Assembly: GCA_012521995.1 (NCBI GenBank)
Contig: JAAYLH010000076.1
Coordinates: 1-43,448, forward strand
Direction of reading: 5' to 3'
Origin: Bacteroidales bacterium
Lineage (GTDB): Bacteria > Bacteroidota > Bacteroidia > Bacteroidales > UBA7960
Length of the DNA: 43,448 bases
In this document: positions 25,913 through 33,245 of the stretch, in pieces
Layout: each line of letters starts with the position of its first letter
How positions within the stretch are numbered: the first letter of the stretch is position 1
Translations under genes and position numbers: made by a program
Notes under the pieces: generated by a model
Seen by the model: the letters and a program-made list of their open reading frames with translations, nothing else
Database searches by the model: none
Told to the model about the DNA's origin: nothing

Positions 25913-26731
25913 ATGAAAAAAAGCGAGCGACAAGGAACGGAACTTTTTCATTTTGAGAATCTTTCGCACTTCAGCGAGATCAGGCACTTCGTCAGCTCGC
26001 GGGCAGGCGGATACAGCGAAGGTCCCTTTGCACGGCTCAACCTGGGCTTTCACGTGGGCGACAGCAGTTTCAAGGTGTTGAAAAACCGTCAGAAACTCTC
26101 GGCCGCCACGGGCATCGACCTGTTCTGGTTCACCTTTGCCAAGCAAACCCACAGTGGCAATGTAGCCGTGGTAGATGCCGCCAGCCGTGGAATAGGCGCC
26201 ACGGAGATCCGCACCGCCCTTGAAAATACCGATGGCATGGTCACCATTGTCGAGCGCATCTGCCTCTGCGTCCAAGTGGCCGACTGTGTGCCGGTGCTGA
26301 TGTACGACCCGGTGGAACACGTCATCGCCGCCGTCCACGCGGGCTGGCGGGGCATCCTCAGGCGCATCGTCCCCGGGGCCGTCGAAAAGATGATCCAGCA
26401 CTATGGCTGCCGGGCCGAAAACATCGTGGCAGGCATAGGCCCCTCCAACGGGCCCTGCTGCTATGAGGTGGAAGACGATGTCCGCCGCGAAACCCTCACC
26501 GCCCTGGGCAGCACCAACGGCATCATCAGCCCCTCCAAAAACCCCGGGAAATTTATCTTCGACCAGTGGAATGCCGTCCACATCCAGCTCAGAGAGGCCG
26601 GCCTGCGTGAAAAAAACATTGAAACCTCTGGCATCTGCAACCAATGCCAGGCCGAAACCTTCTTCTCAAACCGCGCCGGACAGGGCACCAGCGGCAGGTA
26701 CGCCGCAGGGATTATGCTTTGTAAGAGATAG
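25913..26731 (+). CDS. pgeF: PgeF/YfiH-type multicopper-like (laccase domain) protein
   Basis: A 272-residue Cu-oxidase_4 / YfiH family protein. Members are linked to peptidoglycan editing (E. coli PgeF) and also act as purine nucleoside phosphorylases or adenosine deaminases (human FAMIN/LACC1). The zinc ligands are visible: His80 (KQTHSGN), Cys125 (VADCVPVLMYDP) and His142 (VHAGWRG). NLGFHVGD and GIGPSNGPCCYEV are further markers. I take ATG 25913 as the start, because the open frame to GTG 25802 adds a hydrophobic tail not seen in the family and overlaps the promoter. The gene stands alone. Which activity matters in vivo cannot be told from sequence. Confidence 0.93.
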   Translation: MKKSERQGTELFHFENLSHFSEIRHFVSSRAGGYSEGPFARLNLGFHVGDSSFKVLKNRQKLSAATGIDLFWFTFAKQTHSGNVAVVDAASRGIGATEIRTALENTDGMVTIVERICLCVQVADCVPVLMYDPVEHVIAAVHAGWRGILRRIVPGAVEKMIQHYGCRAENIVAGIGPSNGPCCYEVEDDVRRETLTALGSTNGIISPSKNPGKFIFDQWNAVHIQLREAGLREKNIETSGICNQCQAETFFSNRAGQGTSGRYAAGIMLCKR

Positions 26732-26770
26732 GTTTGGGGTTCAAGGTTCAAGGTTCAAAGTTCAAGGTTA
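26732..26770. repeat. 7-nt microsatellite (GGTTCAA units)
   Basis: Five imperfect tandem copies of GGTTCAA starting right after the pgeF stop codon. They are the complement form of the units at 16598-16676. Confidence 0.8.
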
Positions 26771-27130
26771 AGAAATTGAAGCCCCAAACTCCCTCCGCTG
26801 GCCAGCGGAGAGTTGGGGGGGGGTGATTTCAGATTAACGATTGACGATTTGTGAAGGAAAGATTCAAGGAAAACTTCTTAGTTCATAAATCGATATTCCT
26901 TGTTCGTTATTCAAAGAATGCCTGATCTCCAAAGCTTTCTGATCTCAGAACACGCAACAAGCCTGCCTGCCCTCCAAAGGCGGGTAAACCAGCGGGCAGG
27001 GAATGATGATTTTGAATTTTCAAGCTTAAAAACAAAGAACCTCACCATAACCAAGCCTGGCTTAGCAAGGCCACCCATTTTTTCAGCATTGAAAACCCTG
27101 CAATTCCTTTTGCGGAAATTAAAATTCCTC
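26771..27130. other. Gene-free stretch between pgeF and the toxin relic
   Basis: No gene is supported. A strong inverted repeat, CTCCGCTGG-CCAGCGGAG with flanking CCCCAAACTC / GAGTTGGGG pairs, lies at about 26781-26820 and could form a long hairpin after pgeF. Two further hairpin-like runs occur near 26970-27000 and 27055-27072. The rest shows nothing recognisable. Confidence 0.6.
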
Positions 27131-27457
27131 TCAATGAGGGTTAAATATTCTCCTGGGGTTTTGGCGGGTATCGAAAACCCGGTTGATGTATTCACAGGTA
27201 TTTTCTGAGCTAAGGCGATAGGTGATCTTAATGTGTCCTTCAATCAGTTTCTTTTAGTTTCTTTTGAAGTGACTGAATTGATCATCCGGGGCCCCAACCT
27301 TTACACATCTCTTTTCAGCAAAAAACGCTACCCGGCTGATCAGCCCTTCAACCAGGGCAAAGGACTTCTCCTCGCCCATGAACTCAATGTTGAAAAGATA
27401 TACCTTCCGTAAGTCCTTAATTGCCCTGGAGGTCCATTTTATTTGGTATTCCGCCAT
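27131..27457 (-). pseudogene. ParE/RelE-type toxin interrupted by an in-frame stop
   Basis: Reading from ATG 27457 gives a ParE/RelE-like start (YQIKWTSRAIKDLRKVYLFN) that ends at a TAA at 27254-27256 after 67 codons. The same frame then continues with KKLIEGHIKITYRLSSENT and YINRVFDTRQNPRRI, the expected C-terminal beta strands and the closing DTRxNP motif, to a stop at 27131-27133. Full length would be about 107 residues, normal for the family. The stop lies inside a perfect 10-bp tandem duplication (AAAAGAAACT twice, on the minus strand). Intact toxins of this family cut mRNA at the ribosome or inhibit gyrase; the broken one is probably inactive. Its start overlaps the antitoxin gene by 19 nt. 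Confidence 0.85.
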
Positions 27458-27642
27458 TGCTGAACCCCTTTTTTCAAATGATCGTGGCTGGTAAGATTCC
27501 CGTTTTTGATATCCTCTTCCGATTCTTCAAGGCGTGCATCCTCCAGAAAAGAAATCATACGCTGGTAGATCTCTTCCAAAAAAGGCTCGTTTACCTTATC
27601 CAGGTTCTTTTGAATAAAGACCCTTTTTTCTAGCGTGTTCAT
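27439..27642 (-). CDS. Antitoxin of a ParE/RelE-type module
   Basis: A 67-residue acidic, helical protein that ends with EESEEDIKNGNLTSHDHLKK and QQWR. This tail resembles small antitoxins paired with ParE/RelE toxins in Bacteroidota. It precedes and overlaps the toxin gene by 19 nt, the classic order and coupling of a type II module. No separate DNA-binding domain is obvious. It is intact, although its partner is broken, so it may be an orphan that still acts on related toxins, or be on its way to loss. Confidence 0.8.
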   Translation of the reverse strand: MNTLEKRVFIQKNLDKVNEPFLEEIYQRMISFLEDARLEESEEDIKNGNLTSHDHLKKGVQQWRNTK

Positions 27643-27858
27643 AAGGCAAGGGGTTTTCTCTTACAAATTACGCAATTCATTCCGCTTTTCCCATCAAATT
27701 TGAATCCAAACATCCCGGCCGAATTCCATTTCCAATCCCGCCCGGAACACAGGATCATTTGGGTTTGTCTAGGTTACTGAGAAATCTTAAAACCTTATTT
27801 CAACTTTTCCAGGCATTCTTTAGCAAGCCCATTCATTTTTGGGGAATTGCCGGTTGAC

Positions 27859-28062
27859 TCAATAATTGAAAATACCCGAGAAAATGAAGTAAATTCCAAG
27901 AATAATCAGAGCCACTCCTAATAAAAAACCTTGATATTTTATAGACTTTAATAAGGCTGAGTCTATTTCATTGTATACTTTAAGATTTCTTCTCTCAAAA
28001 AAGAAAATGATACCCCCAGGGGCAATAAAAAAAACACCTCCTAATAATTTAAGTAAAGCCAA
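27859..28062 (-). CDS. Small hypothetical protein with two membrane helices
   Basis: A possible 67-residue protein with two hydrophobic segments (LLGGVFFIAPGGIIFFF and FLLGVALIILGIYFIFSG) around a charged middle (ERRNLKVYNEIDSALLKSIKY). This hairpin layout is plausible for a real small membrane protein. However, the only start is TTG, no ribosome-binding site is seen, and the frame stays open upstream into repeat DNA. It may be the remnant of a longer gene. Function unknown. Confidence 0.4.
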   Translation of the reverse strand: MALLKLLGGVFFIAPGGIIFFFERRNLKVYNEIDSALLKSIKYQGFLLGVALIILGIYFIFSGIFNY

Positions 28063-28252
28063 TTTTTCTGGTTTTTGCCGCTTATTCTTACGGAATGTTT
28101 CGCTTCGCTCAACATGACAGGCAGATGGGGGAACAGGGAAAAACCCCAGCCGCTCCTGAATTGGGAGAAAGACAAAAAATCGCTAAGCCCGGAGAAAAAT
28201 GAACATCCTAACCTCCAATCCAGGCGCAACCCGGTCAGGCATCACATTGGTG

Positions 28253-28489
28253 GCACCCCGCTGGGGTGCATTGAGAATTGAGGACAATTCGTTTTTTTCG
28301 CTATGCCAGCCCGGCGGGGTGGAAAATTAAGCAAAATATCTGCTTCGGCCACCAATATTGAGAAACATCCCGCAGAGGGATCTTAGGGAAAAAATATTCA
28401 AATTTCCTAACCAACGCGCACCTCAAAGAGGTCCCATAGCAATAGCCCAAAAGCCTTACCCTCCGAGGCAAGCACCCCGTAGGGGGTGC
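28253..28489. repeat. REP-like hairpins with a shared GCACCCC stem
   Basis: The same stem GCACCCC/GGGGTGC occurs twice, at 28253-28269 (loop GCT) and 28472-28489 (loop GTAG). Between them is a third hairpin, ATCCC-GCAG-AGGGAT (about 28367-28381). The pairing of identical stems resembles REP doublets. Confidence 0.6.
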
Positions 28490-28592
28490 CACTTCTTTAT
28501 CCTGTCACGGACACGGCTTTCTGTTAAAGAAAAAAGTTCCCGGCCAAAGGCTCCTTCATTCCTGCTCCGTTTTTTCTTTGTTTCAAGTTAAT

Positions 28593-28664
28593 AGTTAAAC
28601 CGTACTTTAACCGTAGTTTAACCAATTATAATTGGTTAAACTACGGTTAAAGTACGGTTTAACT
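28593..28664. repeat. 72-bp perfect palindrome
   Basis: Bases 28593-28628 are the exact reverse complement of 28629-28664, with no loop and no mismatch. Each arm holds three copies of a TTTAACCGTA-like unit at an 11-nt step, close to one helical turn. It has no T-run and is about 360 bp before the OPT start codon. Confidence 0.95.
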
Positions 28665-28935
28665 TCAAACAACTTTCGATCATGAAACGGAGATATTTGC
28701 TACGGGAGCCCTTCCTGTAAAAGGTTTTTATCGGAATTTGGGAAAAAAACAAGCCCTTGCTGAAGCCCTTGCCCTTCTCTTTCATTTTTCATTCTTCATT
28801 TTTCATTTTTAATTATTCGTTCTATCCTCCTCGTACCATGCTCGTGTAATGCCCTTGCCGGGACAGGATACGGCCTTGCTGACCACTACCAGGGCAGGCC
28901 GAAGGCCCGGCTGTGGCGAGCTTTCTTCTTTTTCC

Positions 28936-28966
28936 TTTGACAATTGCGGATTATTTCCTATTTTCG
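28936..28966 (+). promoter_or_regulatory. Putative promoter of the OPT transporter
   Basis: TTTG (28936-28939), 19 nt, then TATTTTCG (28959-28966), one mismatch from TAnnTTTG. It lies 54 nt before the chosen ATG, which supports that start over the longer frame. Confidence 0.55.
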
Positions 28967-29020
28967 GCCGACTTTTTGCCTGAAGACACATATTTATTAA
29001 CCAAACTAAAAACAAGCAGT

Positions 29021-30985
29021 ATGGAAGTGAAACACCAACAAATCAAGGGCTTGCCCGAGAATGCCTACCGGGAGCTGAAGGAAGGGGAAGAGTATATCCC
29101 CATCATGACGCCCGACAAGATCTATCCGGAAGTGAATTTCCGTTCGGTTTCGCTGGGTTTACTGATGGCCGTCGTGTTTTCGGCAGCCGCGGCCTACCTG
29201 GGGCTAAAGATCGGACAGGTATTCGAGGCGGCCATTCCCATCGCCATCATCGCCGTAGGGCTCTCTGCCCTGTCGAAGCGCAAAAACGCTTTAGGCGAGA
29301 ACGTGATCATCCAGAGCATTGGCGCCAGCTCGGGCGTGATCGTGGCCGGGGCCATCTTTACCCTGCCCGCACTTTACATCCTGGGCCTGGAGGCGCATTT
29401 CTACCAGGTGTTCCTGTCCTCGCTGCTGGGGGGTTTCCTGGGCATCCTGTTTCTGATCCCCTTCCGTAAATATTTCGTGGCCGAGATGCACGGCAAGTTT
29501 CCCTTCCCCGAAGCCACCGCCACCACCGAGGTGCTGGTGTCGGGCGAGAAGGGCGGCGACCAGGCCAAGGTGTTGCTCTTCGCCGGTTTGATCGGCGGGA
29601 TCTACGACTTTGTCATCGCCACCTTTGGCTGGTGGAACGAGGTGTTCACCACGCGCGTGCTGCCTTATGGCGCTGAGCTGGCCGACAAGGCCAAGCTGGT
29701 GTTCAAGATCAATGTGGGCGCTGCCATCGTAGGGCTTGGCTACATCATCGGGCTGAAATATGCGGTGATCATCACGGCCGGCTCGTTTGTGGGCTGGTTT
29801 GTGATCATCCCCATGATAGCCCACGCGGCCACCATGTTTGGAGGCGAGCTGAACGCCATCGCCGCCATGGCGCCTGAAGCCATCTTCCGCGATTACGTAA
29901 GGATGATCGGCATCGGCGGCATCGCCATGGCCGGGGTGATCGGCATCATCCGCTCGTCGGGCATCATCAAGAACGCCGTAGGGCTTGCCGTGAAGGAAAC
30001 AATGAGCAAGCACGCCAATACCGACAACAATACCCGTACGCGGCGCGATCTGCCCATGAGCCTCATCCTGATTGGCGTGCTGGTCACCGCAGTGCTGATC
30101 TTCATTTTCTTCCAGTTTGGGGTGGTGCACAACCTGGGCCACGCCCTGGTTGGCCTGCTTATTGTGTTCATCATCGCCTTCCTGTTCACTACGGTGGCTG
30201 CCAATGCCATCGCCATTGTGGGCACCAACCCCGTCTCGGGGATGACGCTGATGACGCTAATCCTCACTTCGCTGGTCATGACCGCCGTAGGCCTGTCGGG
30301 CACCTCGGGAATGATCGCCGCGCTGATCATAGGCGGGGTGGTCTGTACGGCCCTGTCGATGGCCGGGGGCTTCATCACCGACCTGAAGGTGGGTTACTGG
30401 CTGGGGTCCTCGCCCTATAAGCAGGAGAGCTGGAAGTTCCTGGGCACGCTGGTTTCGGCGGCCACCGTTGGGGGTGTGATCATCATCCTCAACAAGACCT
30501 ATGGATTTACGGGCGAGGGAGCCATGGTAGCGCCCCAGGCCAACGCCATGGCTGCCGTGATCGAGCCCATGATGACAGGCGGATCGGCCCCCTGGCTGCT
30601 GTATGCCGCCGGCGCCTTTCTCTCGCTTATCCTCACCATGCTGGGCGTCCCCGCGCTGGCCTTTGCCCTGGGGATGTTCATCCCGCTTGAGCTGAACACC
30701 CCGCTGCTGGTGGGCGGCATCATCGCTTATTTTGTTGCGAAAAGCTCTTCGGATATCAAATTATCGAATGCCCGCAAGGAACGCGGCACCCTGATTGCCA
30801 GTGGTTTCATTGCAGGCGGCGCCCTGATGGGCGTGATAAGTGCCCTGCTGAAATTCAGCGGCCTTCACCTGGAAGCCGAGCAATGGCTGGCCTCCAACGG
30901 CTCGCAGTGGCTTGGTATCGTGATGTTTGCATTGCTGTGTGTGTACCTCTATCGCAATGCCATTAAAGCAAAAAAAGAAGATTAA
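29021..30985 (+). CDS. OPT/YSL family oligopeptide transporter
   Basis: About 654 residues with some 14-16 hydrophobic segments. It begins with the soluble leader GLPENAYRELKEGEEYIPI, which is typical of bacterial OPT proteins. KFPFPEATATTEVLVSGEKG is the family's conserved loop, and NPVSGMTLMTL is a second one. Members import peptides, or metal-chelate complexes, with protons. ATG 29021 follows the promoter and starts at the conserved leader; the open frame back to 28913 would place unrelated residues in front. GC content at codon third positions is clearly higher than in the flanking gap. It is followed by a terminator and then pepT, so uptake and hydrolysis of small peptides sit side by side. 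Confidence 0.95.
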   Translation: MEVKHQQIKGLPENAYRELKEGEEYIPIMTPDKIYPEVNFRSVSLGLLMAVVFSAAAAYLGLKIGQVFEAAIPIAIIAVGLSALSKRKNALGENVIIQSIGASSGVIVAGAIFTLPALYILGLEAHFYQVFLSSLLGGFLGILFLIPFRKYFVAEMHGKFPFPEATATTEVLVSGEKGGDQAKVLLFAGLIGGIYDFVIATFGWWNEVFTTRVLPYGAELADKAKLVFKINVGAAIVGLGYIIGLKYAVIITAGSFVGWFVIIPMIAHAATMFGGELNAIAAMAPEAIFRDYVRMIGIGGIAMAGVIGIIRSSGIIKNAVGLAVKETMSKHANTDNNTRTRRDLPMSLILIGVLVTAVLIFIFFQFGVVHNLGHALVGLLIVFIIAFLFTTVAANAIAIVGTNPVSGMTLMTLILTSLVMTAVGLSGTSGMIAALIIGGVVCTALSMAGGFITDLKVGYWLGSSPYKQESWKFLGTLVSAATVGGVIIILNKTYGFTGEGAMVAPQANAMAAVIEPMMTGGSAPWLLYAAGAFLSLILTMLGVPALAFALGMFIPLELNTPLLVGGIIAYFVAKSSSDIKLSNARKERGTLIASGFIAGGALMGVISALLKFSGLHLEAEQWLASNGSQWLGIVMFALLCVYLYRNAIKAKKED

Positions 30986-30990
30986 TGAAA

Positions 30991-31029
30991 AAAAGCCCCC
31001 TGCCTTGCAACTTTTGACAGGGGGCTTTT
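30991..31029 (+). terminator. Intrinsic terminator after the OPT gene
   Basis: AAAAGCCCCCTG (30991-31002) pairs with CAGGGGGCTTTT (31018-31029), a 12-bp perfect stem with a 15-nt loop. It starts 5 nt after the stop codon. The A/T flanks would also work on the other strand. Confidence 0.93.
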
Positions 31030-31070
31030 GTTAAACCTCTATTACGTTTATTAATCAGAAAGGAAAAGAT

Positions 31071-32303
31071 ATGAAGGAAAAGTTGCTTGAACGGTTTCTG
31101 CGCTATATCAGCATAGACACTCAAAGCGATCCCGAATCGACCACCTTCCCCAGCACGAAAAAGCAGTTCGACCTGGCTAACCTCCTGGTGAAGGAATTGA
31201 AGGAACTGGGGCTGGAGGATGCCCACGTAGATGAGCACTGCTATGTGATGGCCACCCTGCCCGCCAATACCGATAAGGACATCCCTGTGATCGGTTTTGT
31301 GGCCCACGTGGACACTGCTCCCGACATGGATGGTCACAACATCAAACCCCGGATCGTAAAAAATTATGACGGACAGGATATCCTGCTCAACAAGGAAAAG
31401 GATATGTGGCTAAAGGTTGAGGACTTCCCTGAACTTGCGAAGTACAAGGGACAGACCGTCATCACCACCGATGGCACGACCTTGCTGGGTGCCGACGACA
31501 AAGCGGGCGTGGCCGAGATCATGGCCGCAATTGAACATTTGGTTAATAACCCCGACATCAAGCACGGCACCATCAAGGTGGGCTTCACCCCCGACGAAGA
31601 GATCGGTAAGGGCGTGGATCATTTCGACGTGAAGAAGTTTGGGGCCAAATACGCCTATACCCTGGATGGCTCTGAGGTGGGCGAGCTGGAGTTTGAGAAC
31701 TTCAACGCCGCCTCCGCCAAGATTAAAGTGCAGGGCCGCAACGTCCACCCCGGCTATGCCAAGAACAAAATGGTGAACGCCATCCTCATCGGGTCCGAGT
31801 TTAACGACATGCTGCCGGTGTTTGAGCGTCCGGAGTTCACCGAGCATTACGAGGGCTTCTTCCACCTGATCAAGTTTGAAGGCACCGTTGAGGAAGCCAG
31901 CTTCCAGTACATCATCCGCGACCACGACCGCAAGAAGTTTGAGCGCCGCAAGGAACAAATCCGGGAGGTGGCCGACTTTATGAACAAGAAGTATGGCGAA
32001 GGCACCTTTAGCCTGGAGGTAAAGGACCAGTACTATAATATGCGCGAGAAGGTGGAGCCGGTTTACCAGATCGTTGAGATCGCCGAGCAAGCGATGAAGG
32101 ACCTTGGGATAAAGCCCAGGATCAAGCCCATTCGCGGTGGTACTGACGGGGCCCGGCTTTCGTATATGGGCCTGCCCTGCCCCAACCTCTTTGCCGGGGG
32201 GCTGAACTTCCATGGTAAATATGAGTACATCCCCCTCGAGAGCATGGAGAAAGCCACCAGCGTGATGCTGAAGATCATCAACCTGTATTACGAGAAGGCG
32301 TAA
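31071..32303 (+). CDS. pepT: Peptidase T (tripeptide aminopeptidase)
   Basis: Cytoplasmic M20B zinc peptidase that removes the N-terminal residue from tripeptides. Its 410 residues match the family. Aligned with E. coli PepT, the zinc ligands are His79, Asp142, Glu177, Asp199 and a C-terminal His in the NFHGKYEY segment. Glu176 is the catalytic base, and Asp81 sits in [16 protein letters not shown] is a further marker. AAAGGAAAAG precedes ATG 31071. It lies between two strong terminators, downstream of the OPT transporter whose imported peptides it could digest. Confidence 0.97.
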   Translation: MKEKLLERFLRYISIDTQSDPESTTFPSTKKQFDLANLLVKELKELGLEDAHVDEHCYVMATLPANTDKDIPVIGFVAHVDTAPDMDGHNIKPRIVKNYDGQDILLNKEKDMWLKVEDFPELAKYKGQTVITTDGTTLLGADDKAGVAEIMAAIEHLVNNPDIKHGTIKVGFTPDEEIGKGVDHFDVKKFGAKYAYTLDGSEVGELEFENFNAASAKIKVQGRNVHPGYAKNKMVNAILIGSEFNDMLPVFERPEFTEHYEGFFHLIKFEGTVEEASFQYIIRDHDRKKFERRKEQIREVADFMNKKYGEGTFSLEVKDQYYNMREKVEPVYQIVEIAEQAMKDLGIKPRIKPIRGGTDGARLSYMGLPCPNLFAGGLNFHGKYEYIPLESMEKATSVMLKIINLYYEKA

Positions 32304-32320
32304 CAGCCTGTCTGACAATA

Positions 32321-32347
32321 AAAAAGCGGCCGGGTGCCGCTTTTTTT
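32321..32347 (+). terminator. Intrinsic terminator after pepT
   Basis: GCGGC and GCCGC flank a 5-nt loop, with an A-run before and seven T residues after (32321-32347). It lies 18 nt past the stop codon. Confidence 0.92.
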
Positions 32348-32372
32348 GTTTTATGCCGGTGATAATGGATGG

Positions 32373-32430
32373 CAGGGCTAAAGCCCCGGGAAGGGTTCTT
32401 TTCTGTTTTTCCCCAGGCTGAAGCCCGGGT
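32373..32430. repeat. Dispersed CNGGCTNAAGCCCGGG element, copies 2 and 3
   Basis: Two related inverted repeats, CAGGGCTAAAGCCCCGGG (32373-32390) and CCAGGCTGAAGCCCGGGT (32413-32430), stand 40 bp apart in the same orientation. They are sisters of the copy at 17045-17064. They fill the gap between the convergent pepT and pentapeptide genes. Confidence 0.55.
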
Positions 32431-32501
32431 TTACCATTAGACTTTTTCTTGAAGGAGGCATGGTCAGGATATCACCGGCCCCCTTTTCGGGAATGGCTTT
32501 C

Positions 32502-33077
32502 TTATCCCTTATACCCAATTGTTCTTTCCAGGTTGAGGACTTGGTCCATCACCGTTTCGTTCATGTAGGCCTTACCGAAATTGGCTTCGAGCAGGTCGGA
32601 CCCCGAGAGGTCGGCGCCCGAGAGGTTGGCCTTGAAGAGGTTGGCACGGGTGAGGTTGCAAGAGCGTATCAGCGACATGGAGAGGTCGGCCAGGGTGAAG
32701 TCGGCATTAATGATGTCGGAATTCGAGAGGTTAGCCCCGTCGAGGGCAGCATCGGTAAAATCGGCTTCACAGAGGTTGCTATCCGTCAGGATGGCACGTG
32801 AGAGCACCGATCCTGAGAGGTTGGCGCCCTTGAGGTTCACGGCCTGGAGCTTTGCTTCGGCCAGGAAGGCCCCGTTCAGGTTTGCCCCTTCGAGGTTGGC
32901 ACCCGAGAGGTCGGCGCCTGCAAAGGTGGCCCTGCTAAGGTCTGCCCCCGCGAGGTTAGCTCCCTGCAAAATGGCCCCACGGAAATTCAGGGGGCGATAA
33001 GAGTCGCCATAGGAACTCTGGGCTATCAGGCTCCACAAGTCGCGGTCGGACAACATCCGCTGACGTTGATCGTTCAT
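32502..33077 (-). CDS. Pentapeptide-repeat protein
   Basis: A 191-residue protein made almost entirely of A(D/N)LXX repeats. From about residue 30 to 180 there are roughly 30 units (for example LQGANLAGADLSRATFAGADL, cut here to show the five-residue beat). They fold into a right-handed four-sided beta helix. The N-terminal 25 residues (MNDQRQRMLSDRDLWSLIAQ) are outside the repeat. Some members (Qnr, MfpA) mimic DNA and protect gyrase, but most have no known job, and nothing here points to gyrase. There is no signal peptide. ATG 33077 has a -7 element about 27 nt upstream. Confidence 0.93.
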   Translation of the reverse strand: MNDQRQRMLSDRDLWSLIAQSSYGDSYRPLNFRGAILQGANLAGADLSRATFAGADLSGANLEGANLNGAFLAEAKLQAVNLKGANLSGSVLSRAILTDSNLCEADFTDAALDGANLSNSDIINADFTLADLSMSLIRSCNLTRANLFKANLSGADLSGSDLLEANFGKAYMNETVMDQVLNLERTIGYKG

Positions 33078-33103
33078 AAGTGCAAATATTACTATTTATA
33101 AAA

Positions 33104-33111
33104 CAAAATTA
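33104..33111 (-). promoter_or_regulatory. Putative -7 element for the pentapeptide gene
   Basis: Minus-strand TAATTTTG fits TAnnTTTG, 27 nt before the ATG. It overlaps the inverted repeat TATCAAT-TTT-ATTGATA (33110-33126), a possible operator. Confidence 0.45.
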
Positions 33112-33221
33112 TCAATTTTATTGATATAAAGAAAAAACATAGCCATAAGAATAAGAAAAATTCAGGATTCAGGAACAGGTCTTATGGCGATAAAAAAAAT
33201 CGTTTTGTCGTTTTATGCTTG

Positions 33222-33229
33222 TAACTTTG
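33222..33229 (+). promoter_or_regulatory. Putative -7 element for the radical SAM gene
   Basis: TAACTTTG fits TAnnTTTG and lies 16 nt before the ATG at 33246. The predicted leader is only about 10 nt, near leaderless. Confidence 0.55.
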
Positions 33230-33245
33230 CAGAAAGCGCCCTGAT

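Larger units (their letters stand above)
28063..28935. other. Gene-free stretch with hairpins and a giant palindrome
   Basis: No gene is supported. It contains a common genomic repeat-like run near 28092-28122 (GTTTCGCTTCGCTCAACATG), REP-like hairpins (28253-28489), a 72-bp perfect palindrome (28593-28664) and a short TTTTTCA/TTCTTCA tract (28780-28812) before the OPT promoter. It looks like decayed mobile or repeat DNA rather than coding sequence. Confidence 0.65.

Noticed and set aside
27795-27897. Minus-strand fragment encoding IIESTGNSPKMNGLAKECLE, ending in a stop
   Set aside because: It reads like the amphipathic C-terminus of some protein, but it is only about 35 codons with no start and no family match. 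Too short to call a relic.
28593-28664. 72-bp palindrome as a CRISPR repeat or terminator
   Set aside because: There are no spacers or repeated units at CRISPR spacing, no cas genes and no T-run, and the stem is far longer than a terminator.
29291-30142. Long minus-strand open frame (283 codons) inside the OPT gene
   Set aside because: It is antisense to a well-supported transporter. The product is rich in His/Asp/Gly with no domain pattern, which is typical of the shadow of a GC-rich frame.
31410-32318. Minus-strand open frame (302 codons) inside pepT
   Set aside because: Shadow of pepT. Composition follows the complementary codons and no family is recognised.
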